NCBI GenBank assembly: GCA_033961575.1
Contig: CM066730.1
Location: forward strand, 153,787,523-153,851,522
Direction: 5' to 3'
DNA from: Aselliscus stoliczkanus
Lineage: Eukaryota; Chordata; Mammalia; Chiroptera; Hipposideridae
DNA length: 64,000 nucleotides
In this document: piece after piece, positions 13,111 through 25,496 of the stretch
Layout of the letters: each line of letters begins with the position of its first letter
Position numbering within the stretch: position 1 is the first letter of the stretch
Notes under the pieces: generated by a model
What the model was told of the DNA's origin: nothing
Databases searched by the model: none
Seen by the model: the letters and a program-made list of their open reading frames with translations, nothing else
Made by a program: the position numbers and the translations under genes

Positions 13111-15800
13111 TGTGACGAGTTACAATTTTAAAAAATGAACCAATATGGAATAATTTCTTTACCAATAAAGCAATCTGACAAAAGTGAATTCACTTTCAGA
13201 TGTTCTATTCTACACCGACTTGGTTCCTACCTTTTCAATGTGGCATGCTGAACTGTCACATTCCAGAGGCCAATACAGAATTTCTTCGAAGTTAGTATCT
13301 ACTTACACTGGCCACTTGTGCTCAAACAGAAGTACAACTGTGATAAGGATGTAAGCAGACACGATAACAAAAGTTAGGCACTGGATGCTCAGAATGGAAA
13401 ACGTGTGTTTTATGCAGATTCTTGCTTGGCATCTTTTTCACGGGGGTAGTACCATTTGGAGGAATAGAGTCTGAGTCCATGTACTAAGTCACTTTATCCC
13501 TTGTCTCTGGCATAGGAAGAGTCTATCAACAGAACATACAGAGCCAGTGCCGTGTACATACTGAATAAAGTGCTGCAGTCGCCCATTGCACGACATTATT
13601 TCCAACATGGAATTTTCAGGCAGAAGAATAGAAATACAATGACTCATGTGGTTGAACAGTTATATACACAACTGTGCCCAAGAAAGCTGCCACCTACATA
13701 CCAAAATGACATCAGATGAAAAATGCAGAAAAAAGTAGTTTTCTGATTTACTTGAAAGCAATAGATTGGCTGAGAAATGTACTGAGAGATCAGACTGCAG
13801 CTACCTGTTTGTACATCCTAAGCAATGCGTAACCACAAGCACACGTCAAATATTCAGTACTTAGACTGCTTGAGTATAAAAGCATGTTCAGCCTCCAAAT
13901 CAACGTCACCAACTCCAGAAATGATATAACATCTATTGCTGCCATTTCACTAGGCTTTTTAAAGATAATTTAATGTTCTCGTGAAGGCACACGTCCATGG
14001 AGATCTTGTGGGCACAATACTCAGACCTGTCCCACATCTCAACAATTAGAAAACGTTTCATATCTGCAGCACTCATGATTCCAACTGAGTGGCAGGTGGC
14101 CTTCCAATATTATGTATGGGCTTCTTACACAACAGGGAGTCTAAAACATATTCATAATCTCAATACCACACAGCAAGTCAACTATAGAGCTTGGGTTTTA
14201 ACCTTATTGGCCCCCGCCTATGCACATTGTTTCTTTTGCCCAGAATGCAAAGTTCCCTAAATTCACCTGGCAAAGTCATCATTCAAGATACAGCCTACTT
14301 GTTTCTTTGAAGCCACAACTTCCTGAGGCAGACTTGTTTGCTTGCTTCAATGTTTTCATTTGTTCCTGTACACAATGCCATAATGCTAATTACTACATTG
14401 CATCATTTGTCTGTTTACACATCTGCTTCCCCATTAGGCTGCAAAATCCTTGAGACCAAGAACCGTATTTTCTAATCTACATACCCTGGTACAGTGTCTG
14501 ACACAAAGTAGGTGCTTAAGAAATATTTTCTGAATGACTACATATAGTGCGGGATTGCAGGCTTGCAAAAAGTTCCCCCCAAAAGTGATGGCATTTTATA
14601 CTCTTTGTCCCCCTGTCACTGGATAGTTAAAGTACAAGGAGAATGAATAGGAAAGTATGTCCCAGGGAACAGGTTTAACAAGTTGATATTAAAAGATCAT
14701 TAATAGGGACTTTGATAAATTACTTTCAGTAAAACTGTGTCAGGCTAACCATGATGACTGTCAGAGCTAAGGTGCCTTAACTGTAAAAACCCAGAAAGCT
14801 ATTTGATCTTGTCTGGAGAAGGGTGTTGGATGAGAGATGGAAGCAAAACTCCTCTGTTGTCTAGATCTGATGGAATTTTTTTAACTTTTCAAATGGTGCC
14901 ACAGACACAGCTAACATAATTAAAAATTGCTAGGAAACTTCATGTTCTAAGGAATGATATTTAATAAGCAATGATTTAGCTAACAACAGAAAACAAATGT
15001 AAAGCAAAGCTAGAGATAAATTTACCAGTTAAAATTTAGGAACACTATTAAAAAATTTTTATACAAAGATTCCCTCATCTAATCTTTCACACAAGTTCGA
15101 AAGAGTCAAGAAACATCCAAAGACCATCCTCAAGGATACCATAAAGTATGCAAAAATGCCAGAACCCCCACATATAGGAAATGCTTTTGGTTTAAAGACT
15201 AGGGAATTATTGGGTGAGTCATTCTGACTGTGGCTTCCAGTAACCAGGGAATAAAGTCAGGAAGTGAAAAGGAAAAAAAAAAAAAAAAAAGATAAAATAA
15301 ATACAATCAGCAGTGGTAATAATAAATACTGCTTACGTGTGTAACACTTTAGTTTACGAGGCACTTTCATTTTTCAAGGAGGAAAATTAAACTAAGATCG
15401 TTAGGTGGCATGCAGAAGGTCACAAAGCTAAAATAAGCAGAGTAGGAGAGTGAAACTGGATTTTTCAACATCGATTCTACAGCCCCTTCTGCTCCTCTGC
15501 TTCTTTGGGCTCCTCTGTGCTATGCATGGGCCCAGAACATTCTAAGATGCCTTCAATGAGTGCGGATGTTTCCAAATCACTTAAGCACATCTTTCATCTT
15601 AAAAAAGAGAGCCTAGGTACAGCCTTAGAAAATACTTTGAAAGAATGAAGAAACTCCTCGGTGTGCAGGAAGAGAGAATGTTCATGTTCTCCATGTTATT
15701 ATACTACTGATTTAAAAAAGGCAAGGTGCTATGAACTGTGGGTAATACGCTACTGTTTGCACAAAAGCACTGCAAAGGAACATATTAAAATGTAGTTGTT

Positions 15801-15912
15801 GGGCCGGCCCAGTGGCACAGTGTTAAGCGCTGGCTTGGGAAGCCAGCGGCCCCGGTTCGGGTCCCACACACGAGGGCCAGAAACATTGCCCTCAAAAATA
15901 AAAATAAAATAA
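15801..15912 (+). mobile_element. tRNA-derived SINE, short form
   Basis: GGGCCGGCCCAGTGGCACAG head with B-box GGTTCGGGTCCC and an AAATAAAATAAA tail. Duplicated flank AAAATGTAGTTGTT at about 15,787 and 15,913. Confidence 0.9.
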
Positions 15913-17023
15913 AAAATGTAGTTGTTTGTCTATGCATATGTTACCTCTTAAAAGCCATATAAGAAGTCACCTGGAAGCGGTTACTTCCAGGAAGGGGAAA
16001 TGGTGGCCAAGGGATCAAGGACAGGAACACAACTTTTCGCTGTACACATTCCCTTTTGAACCTTTTGAATTGTGAACCACGTGAAAGTGCTACCTTTTTC
16101 AAAAAGTAAATTTGCATTTAAGAATGGGAATTGGAACAGAGGATAGGTGATTCAAGGTGAAACATTTCAGAGGTAGATGTAGCAGAAGAAGGGAAAAGAA
16201 AAACAAAAATTATTACAAAGTTTCTGTCAGACTCCAGAATTCCATGTGTTGTTTCACAGTCTGAAGTAAATATTCCTCAAGACCATCAAATTTCTTCCAT
16301 TTTAATTATTTTCTCATTATACAGCTCTCAATTCTTTACGAACCTTGATACTGAGAAAGGAGTGTCCCAATAATGGACCCAAGGATTTAGGTCATCAGAA
16401 AGGTAGATCCTTTCATGGTAAATACGATAGTGTCTAGTTTAAACCAGTCTCTGAGGAGGTTGATAAGGAGTTATTTCGGGCACACTGATAAAATATGGAA
16501 CTGCAGAGCTAAAGACTAAACCTTGGACGAGAAAACCTCACCAAGGGTCTATCCAAAAATAGGACCTGGCCTCAACTAGGTAGAGTTACCATCAACATAT
16601 CTGGAATTTTCTGTTCGTCCTCTGTTCTATCACTACTATTACTTAAATTAGACCAAAAATTTACCCTAAAGGTCACAATAACTTGAGAATTTGAGGTGGT
16701 GATGAAACCACATCCTTGGGCCTACAGCAAGTCATAGCATTTTTTTTTTAGGGCAGTGTCAAATCAGCTTCCTTTCCCAGGCAGGAATCAATCCATGCCC
16801 TACAGGTCCCAGAAACTGGTGAGTCTTGTGCTCAAGAGTTAAAAAAAAACCAAACAAACCCAGGACCAACAAAACTTGTGCTATATAAAGAGTACACATT
16901 CTTGTTTTCTATTCTGATGTTTAAATTATGTATCTAAAGATAATAACATTCTTAAATAAGTGTAAGGTTTTAAAGAGTTATTGCCAAAGAGTTATTTTGG
17001 AACATTACAAAAATACCTGGTCA

Positions 17024-17140
17024 GGGCCGGCCGAGTGGCATGGTGGTTAAGAGCTGGCTTGGGACGCCAGCAGCCCCAGTTCGGATCCCACATATGAGGG
17101 CCAGTGACACTGCCCTCTAAAAAAAAAATAAAATAAAAAA
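17024..17140 (+). mobile_element. tRNA-derived SINE, short form
   Basis: GGGCCGGCCGAGTGGCATGG head, B-box GGTTCGGATCCC-like, end CACTGCCCTC and an A-rich tail. Flank AAAAATAC is repeated on both sides. Confidence 0.88.
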
Positions 17141-18297
17141 TACTGCCCATAGGTCTGCAGTCCAGGGCTACATAATCTGATTTACTATTAATGGGTTAGC
17201 AATCACTCAGCAGGTCCTATACGTTTAGCTCTCAATTTTGTAAATAAGAAAGGACATGAGACATAGAGATAAATAAACTCAAATCCAAGTCTCATTTTAG
17301 CCAACAGATTTTACATTCCTCTTCCCACTAAGTATATTTTTACCACAGCTAACAGGCAACTTAATGTACTGATGCAAGTGTCTCTTCCTTCCATGATATG
17401 ACAGTTGTCTACATGATCATTATGACAACCAAACTCAGGAAAAAGGAGGAATATGAGTGACAGGAGTTGAAAGAGTGGAAGGGGCTAGATAATTCACAAA
17501 CCGGATAACTTGAGGCCTCAACAAATGTCTTAGTTAACTGAATCGAAAGGTGACTGACACACTGTCATCTCATTTTTAATAGTATGGGGCCAAGCGAATG
17601 AAGCCACCAAGCCAAAATGTAAAACTAATTTGAGATGATAAATTGTTTCAGGAACCAGGATTCTACCATCAACAGCAGTTAATAAGGTTTACAAGCCAAG
17701 CAGTTACTACTTGTCATTAAGAATTAACTAATGTTTCACTACCTCATCCCCGGTGATGCTATTGATAAAGAGCAATGGAAAATTTGGAGGAAGAAGTCAT
17801 GAATCAACTTCTCTCGCCATATGCCATATTTTATTAGACTATGAGTAAGTATAAGACACCGAACAGGGATGGGGGTGGCACGAATCATCAAAATGGCATC
17901 TGACTCCCCAAATGCAGCATGGCTCACTCCAGTAAGTTGCTTCACTGTGACTCAAGATCTGTCAACTGAGGACATAAGGGAACTAGAGTAAAGCCTAGAG
18001 ATAACACTCCTAAATTTTAAACTGAATCTTCCAATAGATCTACGACAAGGTCTAACAAGAATCAACTGTAAGAAATTAACCTACTCAACGTAAGTTGATT
18101 CTAACGTACTTCTGAAAATGCATTCTTGCTAATGCAAAATTTCAGGAAAGAAGTCTGGGGACCTTCTTTTCTGATGACACATGCCATTTATCTATTGGTA
18201 GAGGGCACTAAAATATACTGTTAGGTGTCTGCATCAATGGATCATCCCCTATTCTCCTCACATAACCTTCTTTTTTCTAAAATAAAAAGTAATTGAT

Positions 18298-18405
18298 GGG
18301 CCGGCCGAGTGGCGCGGTGGTTGAGCGCTGGCTTGGGAAGCCGGAGGTCCTGGTTCGTGTCCCACATGTGAGGGCCAGTGACACTGCCCTCAAAAAAAAA
18401 AAAAA
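18298..18405 (+). mobile_element. tRNA-derived SINE, short form
   Basis: GGGCCGGCCGAGTGGCGCGG head through CACTGCCCTC plus poly(A). Near-identical flanks AAAAGTAATTGATG and AAAAGTAATTGGTG. Confidence 0.9.
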
Positions 18406-19139
18406 AAGTAATTGGTGAAAGCATCAATTATGCATGTACTTCCTTTCTCCATATTGATAAATACAAATATATTTGAATCTTTGTTGTATACTATATGCCC
18501 AATATGCTACATGGCAAACAACTCTGGCAAATCCGCTGCATTATAAACAGAAGTGACAAGAGCTCCCAAAATATAACTATCCCTTTCTCCCCAACCAAAG
18601 GAAAAAGAATTCTCTCAACTCCTCCAATTATGTTCCCAAGAACTCAGAGGAAAAAATTAGGAAACAACATATTTATCGATGCTTGTGTTGATGGATTTCG
18701 AGTGCAAACATTTCACTAATAACCACGCTTTCCTGATTTTTTAATTGGATCAAATCATGAATCTTTGAGGGGACAGAAAACAAAGACTAAATGACTGCCA
18801 ATTTATAACGATCATATTTCACCTTTGGAAGGGTAATCACCATAGAAGCAACAAATGATACGTCCCTTGCTTCCTTCTGTCCAGTGATTAAACGGATACT
18901 ACTGTACAGCCACTCTGCTGGCTTCTACCACCACACACACATTAGGCCTCAAACTGCACCCCACTAGCCAGAGCGGGGCCGGTTAGACATCCGCACTGTG
19001 TCACTGCATAAGGCAGTTCCAGGAAGAAGGAAGCCACCGAAGCACTGTCGGAGCTCAGCAAGGCTGTAAAACGACATTAGGAGCTGCTAACCAAAAGGCA
19101 GGCAGCAACCATCACCACCTTTAAAAATCACTTAAGCGC

Positions 19140-19225
19140 TTTTCCTCCCCCATCATCTTCTCACTTCCCTCCTCCCTCTCTTCCTCTTCTCTCTCCTTCT
19201 CTGTCACATTCACACACACACACTG
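19140..19225. repeat. pyrimidine-rich tract followed by a short (CA)n
   Basis: A CT-rich stretch (TTCCTCCCCC..CTCCTTCTCTGTC) ends in ACACACACACAC at about 19,212-19,223. It lies at the intron-side edge of the SMAP2 CpG island. Confidence 0.7.
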
Positions 19226-19557
19226 CAGTTCATCCCCAGTATTGCAAGGGGAAGGCTGTGAGCCCGGGGCTGCCGCTGGAATGGCAGTCGGCCCGGGGCT
19301 CATTCAGAGCCCTGAAACACACAGTCACCTGCACGCACCGTGCCAGCCCTCCCGCCCGCCCGGCCCCGCACGCTCGCCCTCGCACCCGCTTCCCACACCA
19401 ATCCCGGCGCCGCACAGCACCCAGCAACAGCAGTGCGCGGGTGCCGTTCAGGAGGACTTGGGCGGCCTGCGCTCCGGAGACCCCTCCCCGCAAAGGCCAC
19501 CTCCCACGCGCCGCCCGGAGGACCCCTCGCGCGCCGCGGCGGGCGACGACGCGCTAC

Positions 19558-19660
19558 CTTTAGACTGGCAGTCCGCACAAAACTTGTTATCCTCCTCCAG
19601 CAGCAGGTTGGCCAGGACTGCCTGGTACCGATCCACGTCCTTCACCGACTTGCCCGTCAT
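19558..19660 (-). CDS. SMAP2: SMAP2 first coding exon (partial gene)
   Basis: SMAP2 is an Arf GTPase-activating protein acting at the trans-Golgi network and early endosomes, where it binds clathrin and promotes GTP hydrolysis by Arf1. The minus-strand exon starts [20 protein letters not shown] and continues to [10 protein letters not shown], then one extra base before a GT donor (AAAG|GTAGCG at 19,557). The CxxC of FCADC is the first half of the ArfGAP zinc finger, which would be completed by exon 2, outside this window. The 34 codons plus one base agree with the mammalian exon 1. The next in-frame ATG upstream is absent from this frame in the CpG island. SMAP1 is the closest paralogue, but its N-terminus differs. 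COL9A2 lies about 19 kb away, transcribed divergently. Confidence 0.96.
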
Positions 19661-20060
19661 GGCCAGGGTGCCGGCGGGGGCAGAGGGCGGCGCGCCCTCC
19701 TCGCCCCCACAAACCTCTGCCTCAGTCCGGAGGTGAGGACTCCTGGTACCCCGCCCAGGTGCGCCCCCTGAGCGGGGGTGAGCCTTCTCCTCTGGCCCCG
19801 CGCCCCTTCTTCAGGCAGCGGCGCCCGCCCCCCACTCTGCAACCCCTCGGTGCGGCGCCCCCTGGCGGGCTTGGGGAGAGGCGGCGCTCAGGGGAAGCTG
19901 CCGGGCCAGGGACCCTCAGCCCCAGCAAAGGGGCCTCCTGGGCCTCCCGGGTGCCGGGCACATAGACAACCGCCTGGCCTGCCCTGCGGGCAGGGAGTCT
20001 CACGCCTCGGTTTCTCGGGCAGCTGCCGCCTGCTCCGCAACCACCTCGGCCGCCTACTTC
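19661..20060 (-). other. SMAP2: SMAP2 5' UTR (approximate)
   Basis: This is the GC-rich sequence between the start codon and the promoter motif cluster. The transcription start is not directly visible; about 20,000-20,060 is inferred from the ETS, NRF1 and GC-box positions. Confidence 0.5.
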
Positions 20061-20305
20061 CGGCAGCTCTTCCTCTCCACCTCCACCCAGCCCAGCCCGC
20101 GCATGCGCCCCGCCCCCACCGCTTCACACTGGGCTCTTCCCTGGGCTTCGCCTCTCAGGAACCAATCGGGGCAGGGATGAGGGGCGGGGCTTGAGGTGGG
20201 CGGAGGAACGGGTGGGCACGCCCCCTGCATGCCCTTGGAAAAGAATGAATGAAGCTTGGCAGAAAGGGAGTATAGGGAGTGAAAGAAAGCCAAGAAAAAC
20301 AATGA

Positions 20306-20480
20306 ACATGTATTGAGCTCTTACTATGTACCGGGCACTGTGCTAAGTTCTTTACATGAAGTATCGTAATATAAACCTCAAAATATCTCTTTGAGTTAAG
20401 TACTTTTCACCCTTATGTAACCTGGGGGTTGTGGATACACCAAAGACAGGAGCGCCCAGCTTATTCTTTCCTTCAACAGC
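20306..20480 (-). repeat. MIR SINE fragment, antisense
   Basis: TATTGAGCTCTTACTATGTACC and GGGCACTGTGCTAAGTTCTTTACAT are the reverse complement of the 3' half of MIR. Confidence 0.75.
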
Positions 20481-20898
20481 CAAAGAAAAAGGCCCAAGCT
20501 TCTAACCCAGGATAACGGGGGGCATCACATCTTCCCCAAATTTTCAGGGGATTATGCTCACCTCTCACTTGGAATGCCTGGGGCCACTGAATTTTGGGTC
20601 CCCCTGTTCATTAGCTTTCCTGGCTTCTTTGGACATTGTTTTGCCTGGTGCCCAGACACTTTCTTCTTTACTCCTTAAATCCTTCCCAAATAGTGCAGTT
20701 TTGTGCTGCAGACTTTTACTGAAGGTTATTTGGAGGGGTAGTGTGGGAAGAAGGGTTGATTACAGCATATCACAAAATAAACAACCACTTAAAAATGATT
20801 AGTAAACATTATTCAAAACCACCTTTGCTACAGAGAATTTCTCCATGACTGTCCTTTTTCTTTCCTTAGGGATCCACCTGCCCTCTGGCAAATGTTTC

Positions 20899-20926
20899 CA
20901 TTCATTCATTCATTCATTCATTCATG
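20899..20926. repeat. (ATTC)n microsatellite
   Basis: Seven contiguous TTCA/ATTC units are visible. Confidence 0.9.
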
Positions 20927-21849
20927 CACTCTGCAAATTGTTACTGAGCAATTTCTAATTATCAGACACTTACTGGGGGAGAGGAAACAACATGATCCAA
21001 TCTGTGGTTTTAAAATATCACTGGCTGTCATGGGAAGAATGGATCAGGGAAACTGGTAAGACCAGATTGTCAGAGTTAACTTAGTTCTAGTGAAACCCTT
21101 TCCGCCATCTCTTTGCTTTCCCCTAAGACCAGACTTACCCCAAAACTTTCATCTCATCAGAGGAAAACTAAAATTTACTATTGCTTTATTAATCAAAACA
21201 ATTTAATTCTCCCCCAAAACTTTTTCCCTTCTAGCCATGCCTAGACTTGACTCAAATAAACACACAAGTTCATTAAGGTATGTTTCCTAAACAAAGCCTT
21301 GGTGCTTTCTCTAGAAGGAATTCTGCCTTCCTCCTAAGCTAGTTTTCTCAACCTGCCACCAGTTTGCAATAACTTTTCTTACTTTAACTTATTTAACTTC
21401 TCTTACTTTAACACGTATTTTATAAATGAGTAAACTAAGACTTAGAATAGTAAACTCAATCTAGTGACTAATGAGCTGGGATTTTTAACCTAGACCTCTG
21501 ATTCCAGCTTTAGTATTGTCAGAGTTTTTGCTTATGTTATCTTTTATAATCCTCAGAAAAACCCATGAAGATAGGTGTTAGCATAACCATTTTTCAAGAA
21601 ATGATGAAACAGAAGCTCAAGATTACCCAGTTAATTTTGGTAATTGTGCCTTCGTTGAAGTCCTCTATTTCTTCTTTCCTTTGCTAAGCAAATAGCCTTC
21701 CTGCCTTACTCTAACCCTAGTTAAATTGATCCTTCACCCCAGTCTTTGGAAAGCAATGACAAGTCTGATTAAATCACACTCTCCTGCTTAAAAATCCTTT
21801 AGCGACCTTCTATCATTTATGGCAGTGCTTCTCTATTTTCCCATCCAAT

Positions 21850-22115
21850 TTAGTCTGGTGGTAAGCACACAGACTATGGGACCAGAATGACTGGATTTAA
21901 ATCCTCAGCTTCACCACTTACTATCTGTGTGACTTTGATCAGGTTACTTAACTTCTCTGTGCCTCAGTTACTTTATCTATAAAATGGAAATTATGATGAT
22001 ATTGATAGTACCTGTTTCATGAGATTGTTGTGAAGCTTAACTGAGATAGTACTTATAATATATTTTAGAACAGCTCTTGGCACATAGTGACTGGTAGACA
22101 ATTAATGCTGTTCAC
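21850..22115 (+). repeat. MIR SINE, near full length
   Basis: GGTGGTAAGCACACAGACTATGG, then CACTTACTATCTGTGTGACTTTG, TTACTTAACTTCTCTGTGCCTCAG and TATAAAATGG..TTGTTGTGAAG..GGCACATAGTG. These are the MIR core phrases in order. Confidence 0.9.
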
Positions 22116-22755
22116 TAAATATGATTATTTCTGGTTTTCTGCCTTCTAGGTACATAGTAGGATTTTATTTCCTGGCCCTCCTATAATTGAGTATGGCCAG
22201 CGAGTTTGAGCTGAAAGGATATGTGTCACTTCACAACTGAAGCATTTATTTGCTGCCTTGAAATTCCTCTGATTCTCTTTCCTTCTGGCACGTTAACCAT
22301 CAATGTTCAAGACGGTGACTATTTTAGTTTGGATTATCATAGACTGGGTGGCTTAAAAACAACATCAATTTATTCCTTACTGTTTTGGAGACTGAGAATT
22401 CCAAGATCAAGATGCCAACAGATTTCAGTATGTGCCATGGAGTGAAGAATATAGAAAAAGAAATCTAAATTCTCATCTTCCATGGGGGAAAGTGAATAAG
22501 CAAAGCTGAAAAGGTAAACACTGATAGTTTAAGCATGTAATTAAATAAATTTGTAAATTTCAGAAGCAACAACTATAAGAGTTGAAAATTGTTGCCTCAG
22601 AGTAGTAGGTATCAGGGTGGATAGAGGTGAGGCAGGGCATTACATGTGTCATTTTAGAAGCCTTGCATAACTAGGCTTTTTAAACTATGTACATGTTTTA
22701 CTTTGATTTAAAAAATTTAATTAGTCTAATATTTTTTTAAAAACCCATAATCCTG

Positions 22756-22860
22756 GGGCCGGCTGAGTGGCGCGGTGGTTAAGTGCTGGCTTCCGAAGCC
22801 AGCGGCCCCGGTTCAGGTCCCGCATATGAGGGCCAGTGACACTGCCCTCAAAAAAAAAAA
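22756..22860 (+). mobile_element. tRNA-derived SINE, short form
   Basis: GGGCCGGCTGAGTGGCGCGG head through CACTGCCCTC plus poly(A). Flanks AAACCCATAATC are repeated on both sides. Confidence 0.9.
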
Positions 22861-22924
22861 AGAAACCCATAATCTTACTATGATCAACACCATGGACTCA
22901 TGGACTCTAAGAGATGTTTCTTTT

Positions 22925-23185
22925 CAAATTTTTTTTTTATTTACAGTTGACATTCAATATTGTTTCATATTAGCTTCAAGTTAAGAGATGTTTCAAAACA
23001 TTTCTTGTCAACACAGTTTTTTCAATTAATTAATTTATTTTCAATTACAGTTGGCATTCAGTATTATTTTATCTTTGTTTTAGGTGCACGGCATAGTGGT
23101 TAGACATTTATGTAATTTACGAAATGGTCCCCTTTCGATCAGTCTATACACACCTGGCACTATGCATAGTTACTACCTATCAAGG
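22925..23185 (-). mobile_element. LINE-1 3' end fragments, antisense
   Basis: Two successive T-rich starts followed by TTTACAGTTGACATTCAATA and TTTCAATTACAGTTGGCATT..GGTGCACGGCATAGTGGTTAG, typical of L1 3' UTRs in reverse orientation. Confidence 0.7.
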
Positions 23186-23229
23186 TAGTTTTTATACATG
23201 TTAAATGAACTTATAGCTATTTTGGTTCT

Positions 23230-24055
23230 TCCAATCAATTCTTGAGTTTAAGAAGCCTTTGAGGCACCACACACTTGAAATATTCATCGAGGAAGACTCA
23301 ACAGGCCTCCAAGTAACTTTGTGAGCACCCTCATTAGGGTGGGAACTTCCCTTGATCCAGCTAGTGGGGCCCTACTTACCCAAATATATTACACAACTAA
23401 TATGTCTGAACAGGAAGTGGCCCAGGTTTGCAAACTGCCACACAAATTCAGTGTTGTACCAATAATACAGTCTTTGTCTTGGTTTTGTCTCTTACCAGAA
23501 AACAGATGTGTCACTTGCCAGTCCACTTTCCTCTGTTCTTGAAGTCCTCCCTGATTCCTGGACCTCTTCTGATTGTGCCCGTCTGGTCTCATGGGCTAGG
23601 GACCTCGGGTTTGCACACTGCCCTCTGCGCCCTTTGCTGATCTCCAAGATGGGGTGGTGGGTCTGATCTGATTCCTGTGTATCTCGTGCTGATGTACCCT
23701 GAGTTACAAGTGATTCTGTTTGGATACCCTGCTGATCCCTGCTGACGGTCATGGCTAGGGAAACCAGTGACCTCTCTGCTGGATCCCCTGGCCGGGTCTC
23801 TGGTACGAGTGATGTGTGGCTGTTGGTTTCATCATGTGGCCTGTTCAGTAAATTCAGAGCACCCAGCTGGGCAGCCAGTTCATGGCATCTTGAGACTGGG
23901 ATCCCTGGCCACACCCCTGCTCCTCCTCACTGGCAGGGGATTCGCTCCCCACTGTCTCTGCGAGACAATCCTTGCCTTCTATCTGACTGACCAGCACTCC
24001 GCCATTTCCAACAACTGCCTATGAGATACCATCTTGGATAAGGAGCTCCTGTAAG
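23230..24055. other. unclassified segment
   Basis: The sequence is unlike its AT-rich surroundings. It holds a 140-codon minus-strand ORF (23,492-23,914) that begins MWPGIPVSRCHELAAQLG and is rich in Ser, Thr, Glu and Arg. I recognise no family. Low complexity and no splice structure make a real gene unlikely; it may be an old retroelement piece. Confidence 0.3.
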
Positions 24056-24787
24056 TGACCTTAGAAAGGATGGAAAACTGGTGCTTGGATTGCAGAGAAA
24101 ATAACACCATACAAGTTGTCATGAGGATTAGAAATAATAAAGAACATTTTTAAGAGGAGGGAGTCTGGATGATATTTCTATTTTGTTTTTGTTTTTTTAC
24201 AAACAACAATAAAACATAAGAGCAAATAAATATTAACCTTTAGAGTTGAGGAGTCTCCTTTCCATCAGTGGACTAACCTGGAGTGTGACAGCTGTGGCTC
24301 CACGTGTTGCCTTCTGAGCTGGGAATCAGCTGAAATCACCATAGTCATTAGCGAGGCAACTGGCTGCTCAATGCTCTCACTTCTGCCACTGCCATTCACA
24401 GCTCAGCATCACTCCCACTAGCATGATGATTGCTTGGGACACCTCTGCCAAAATCCTCCAGTAATGAGAGCTCACAGAACAGAATGTGTGAATGGAAGGA
24501 GTCATGTCCATTACTTCTCAAAGCATACACTCATGAAGAGCCTATTTCATAGTAGACCCTTGCTAGGCACTGAGGCAGACACAGTCCCTGTTCTCATGGT
24601 GTTTATAATCTAGTAGAGGAGACTGAAAAGTCCACAGGTCATTCCAGTGCCATATGATACAACCCTGACTTGTAAAACGTGCTGGAGCACATTGGAGGGG
24701 GACACATAACCCAGGGAAGGCTTCCAGAAGAGGATGATACCTAAACTAGAACCAAAGAACAAGTAAGCACGAATTCGATGAATAATG

Positions 24788-24821
24788 ACCTTGATGTCAG
24801 CTTGGAAACTGACATCAAGGT
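24788..24821. repeat. perfect 13-bp inverted repeat with 8-nt loop
   Basis: ACCTTGATGTCAG (24,788-24,800), loop CTTGGAAA, then CTGACATCAAGGT (24,809-24,821). The arms are fully complementary. Confidence 0.9.
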
Positions 24822-24994
24822 TGCAAACAGTTCAATATGGCTGCATTGCAGGGTGCTCGTGGCAGGAGGGAGGGGAAAGATGAGAGAATGTTCGACAGGT
24901 AGTAAAGGCCAGATAATTCAAGTTCCTTTATAACAGCCATGGTAGGAATTTGGTCTGCATTCTGAAGTACATAGAAAGCCATTTAAGAGGGTGT

Positions 24995-25432
24995 TTTGTT
25001 TTGTTTAATTGAGGTGTAATTGACATATAATATTATATTAGGTTCAGGTGTACAACATAAAGATTTGCTATTTGTATATATTGTGAAATGATTACCAAAA
25101 TAAGCCTACTAAATATCCATCACCACATAGTTACAAAAAATTTTTTCTTGTGATGAGAACTTTTAAGATCTACTCTCTTAGCAACTTTCAAATATGAAAT
25201 ACAGTATTAACTATAGTCACCATGCTGTACATAATGTCCCCATGACTTATTTATAACTGGAAGTTTATACCTTTGACCACCCCCCTTCACCCATTTTGCC
25301 CACCCCCAAACCCTCACCTCTGGCAACTATCAATCTGTTCTCTGTATCTATGAGCTTGGGTTTTTCTTAGATTCCACATATACGTGAGATTAGGCTGTAT
25401 TTGTCTTTCAGTGACTTATTTCACTTAGTATG
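24995..25432 (-). mobile_element. LINE-1 3' end fragment, antisense
   Basis: TTAATTGAGGTGTAATTGACAT, then GGTTCAGGTGTACAACATAAA and TTAGATTCCACATATACGTGAG..GACTTATTTCACTTAG. These are L1 3' UTR and ORF2-end phrases in reverse orientation. Confidence 0.85.
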
Positions 25433-25496
25433 GACTAGCATGACTGAGTTTGGTTAGAAAGACCATATTAGCTAAAATTTGGTTGGGGGGAGAAGG

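Larger units (their letters stand above)
1..19553 (-). other. SMAP2: SMAP2 intron 1 (5' part), repeat-rich, no further exon recognised
   Basis: This stretch lies downstream of SMAP2 exon 1 on the minus strand and is inferred to be intron 1, which is very long in other mammals. I looked for the next part of the ArfGAP zinc-finger domain and did not find it in either strand's translations. The stretch holds LINE-1, MER5A, MIR-like and at least nine tRNA-SINE copies, listed separately. The remaining sequence is AT-rich, with no supportable gene. The short ORFs in it have no recognisable protein similarity. Confidence 0.75.
19240..20200 (-). promoter_or_regulatory. SMAP2: SMAP2 CpG-island promoter
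   Basis: The block is dense in CpG and flanked by AT-rich sequence. On the minus strand it holds a canonical ETS/GABPA site CCGGAAGT (20,056-20,063), an NRF1 palindrome GCGCATGCGC (20,099-20,108), GC boxes (20,106-20,116 and 20,181-20,190) and a CCAAT box at 20,162-20,166. No TATA box is apparent. The pattern is that of a broadly expressed, TATA-less promoter. The high-GC ORFs in all frames here are composition artefacts. Confidence 0.85.

Noticed and set aside
19242..20194. Several 60-164-codon ORFs on both strands around 19.2-20.2 kb
   Set aside because: They are long only because GC-rich sequence lacks stop codons. The single supported frame is the SMAP2 exon.
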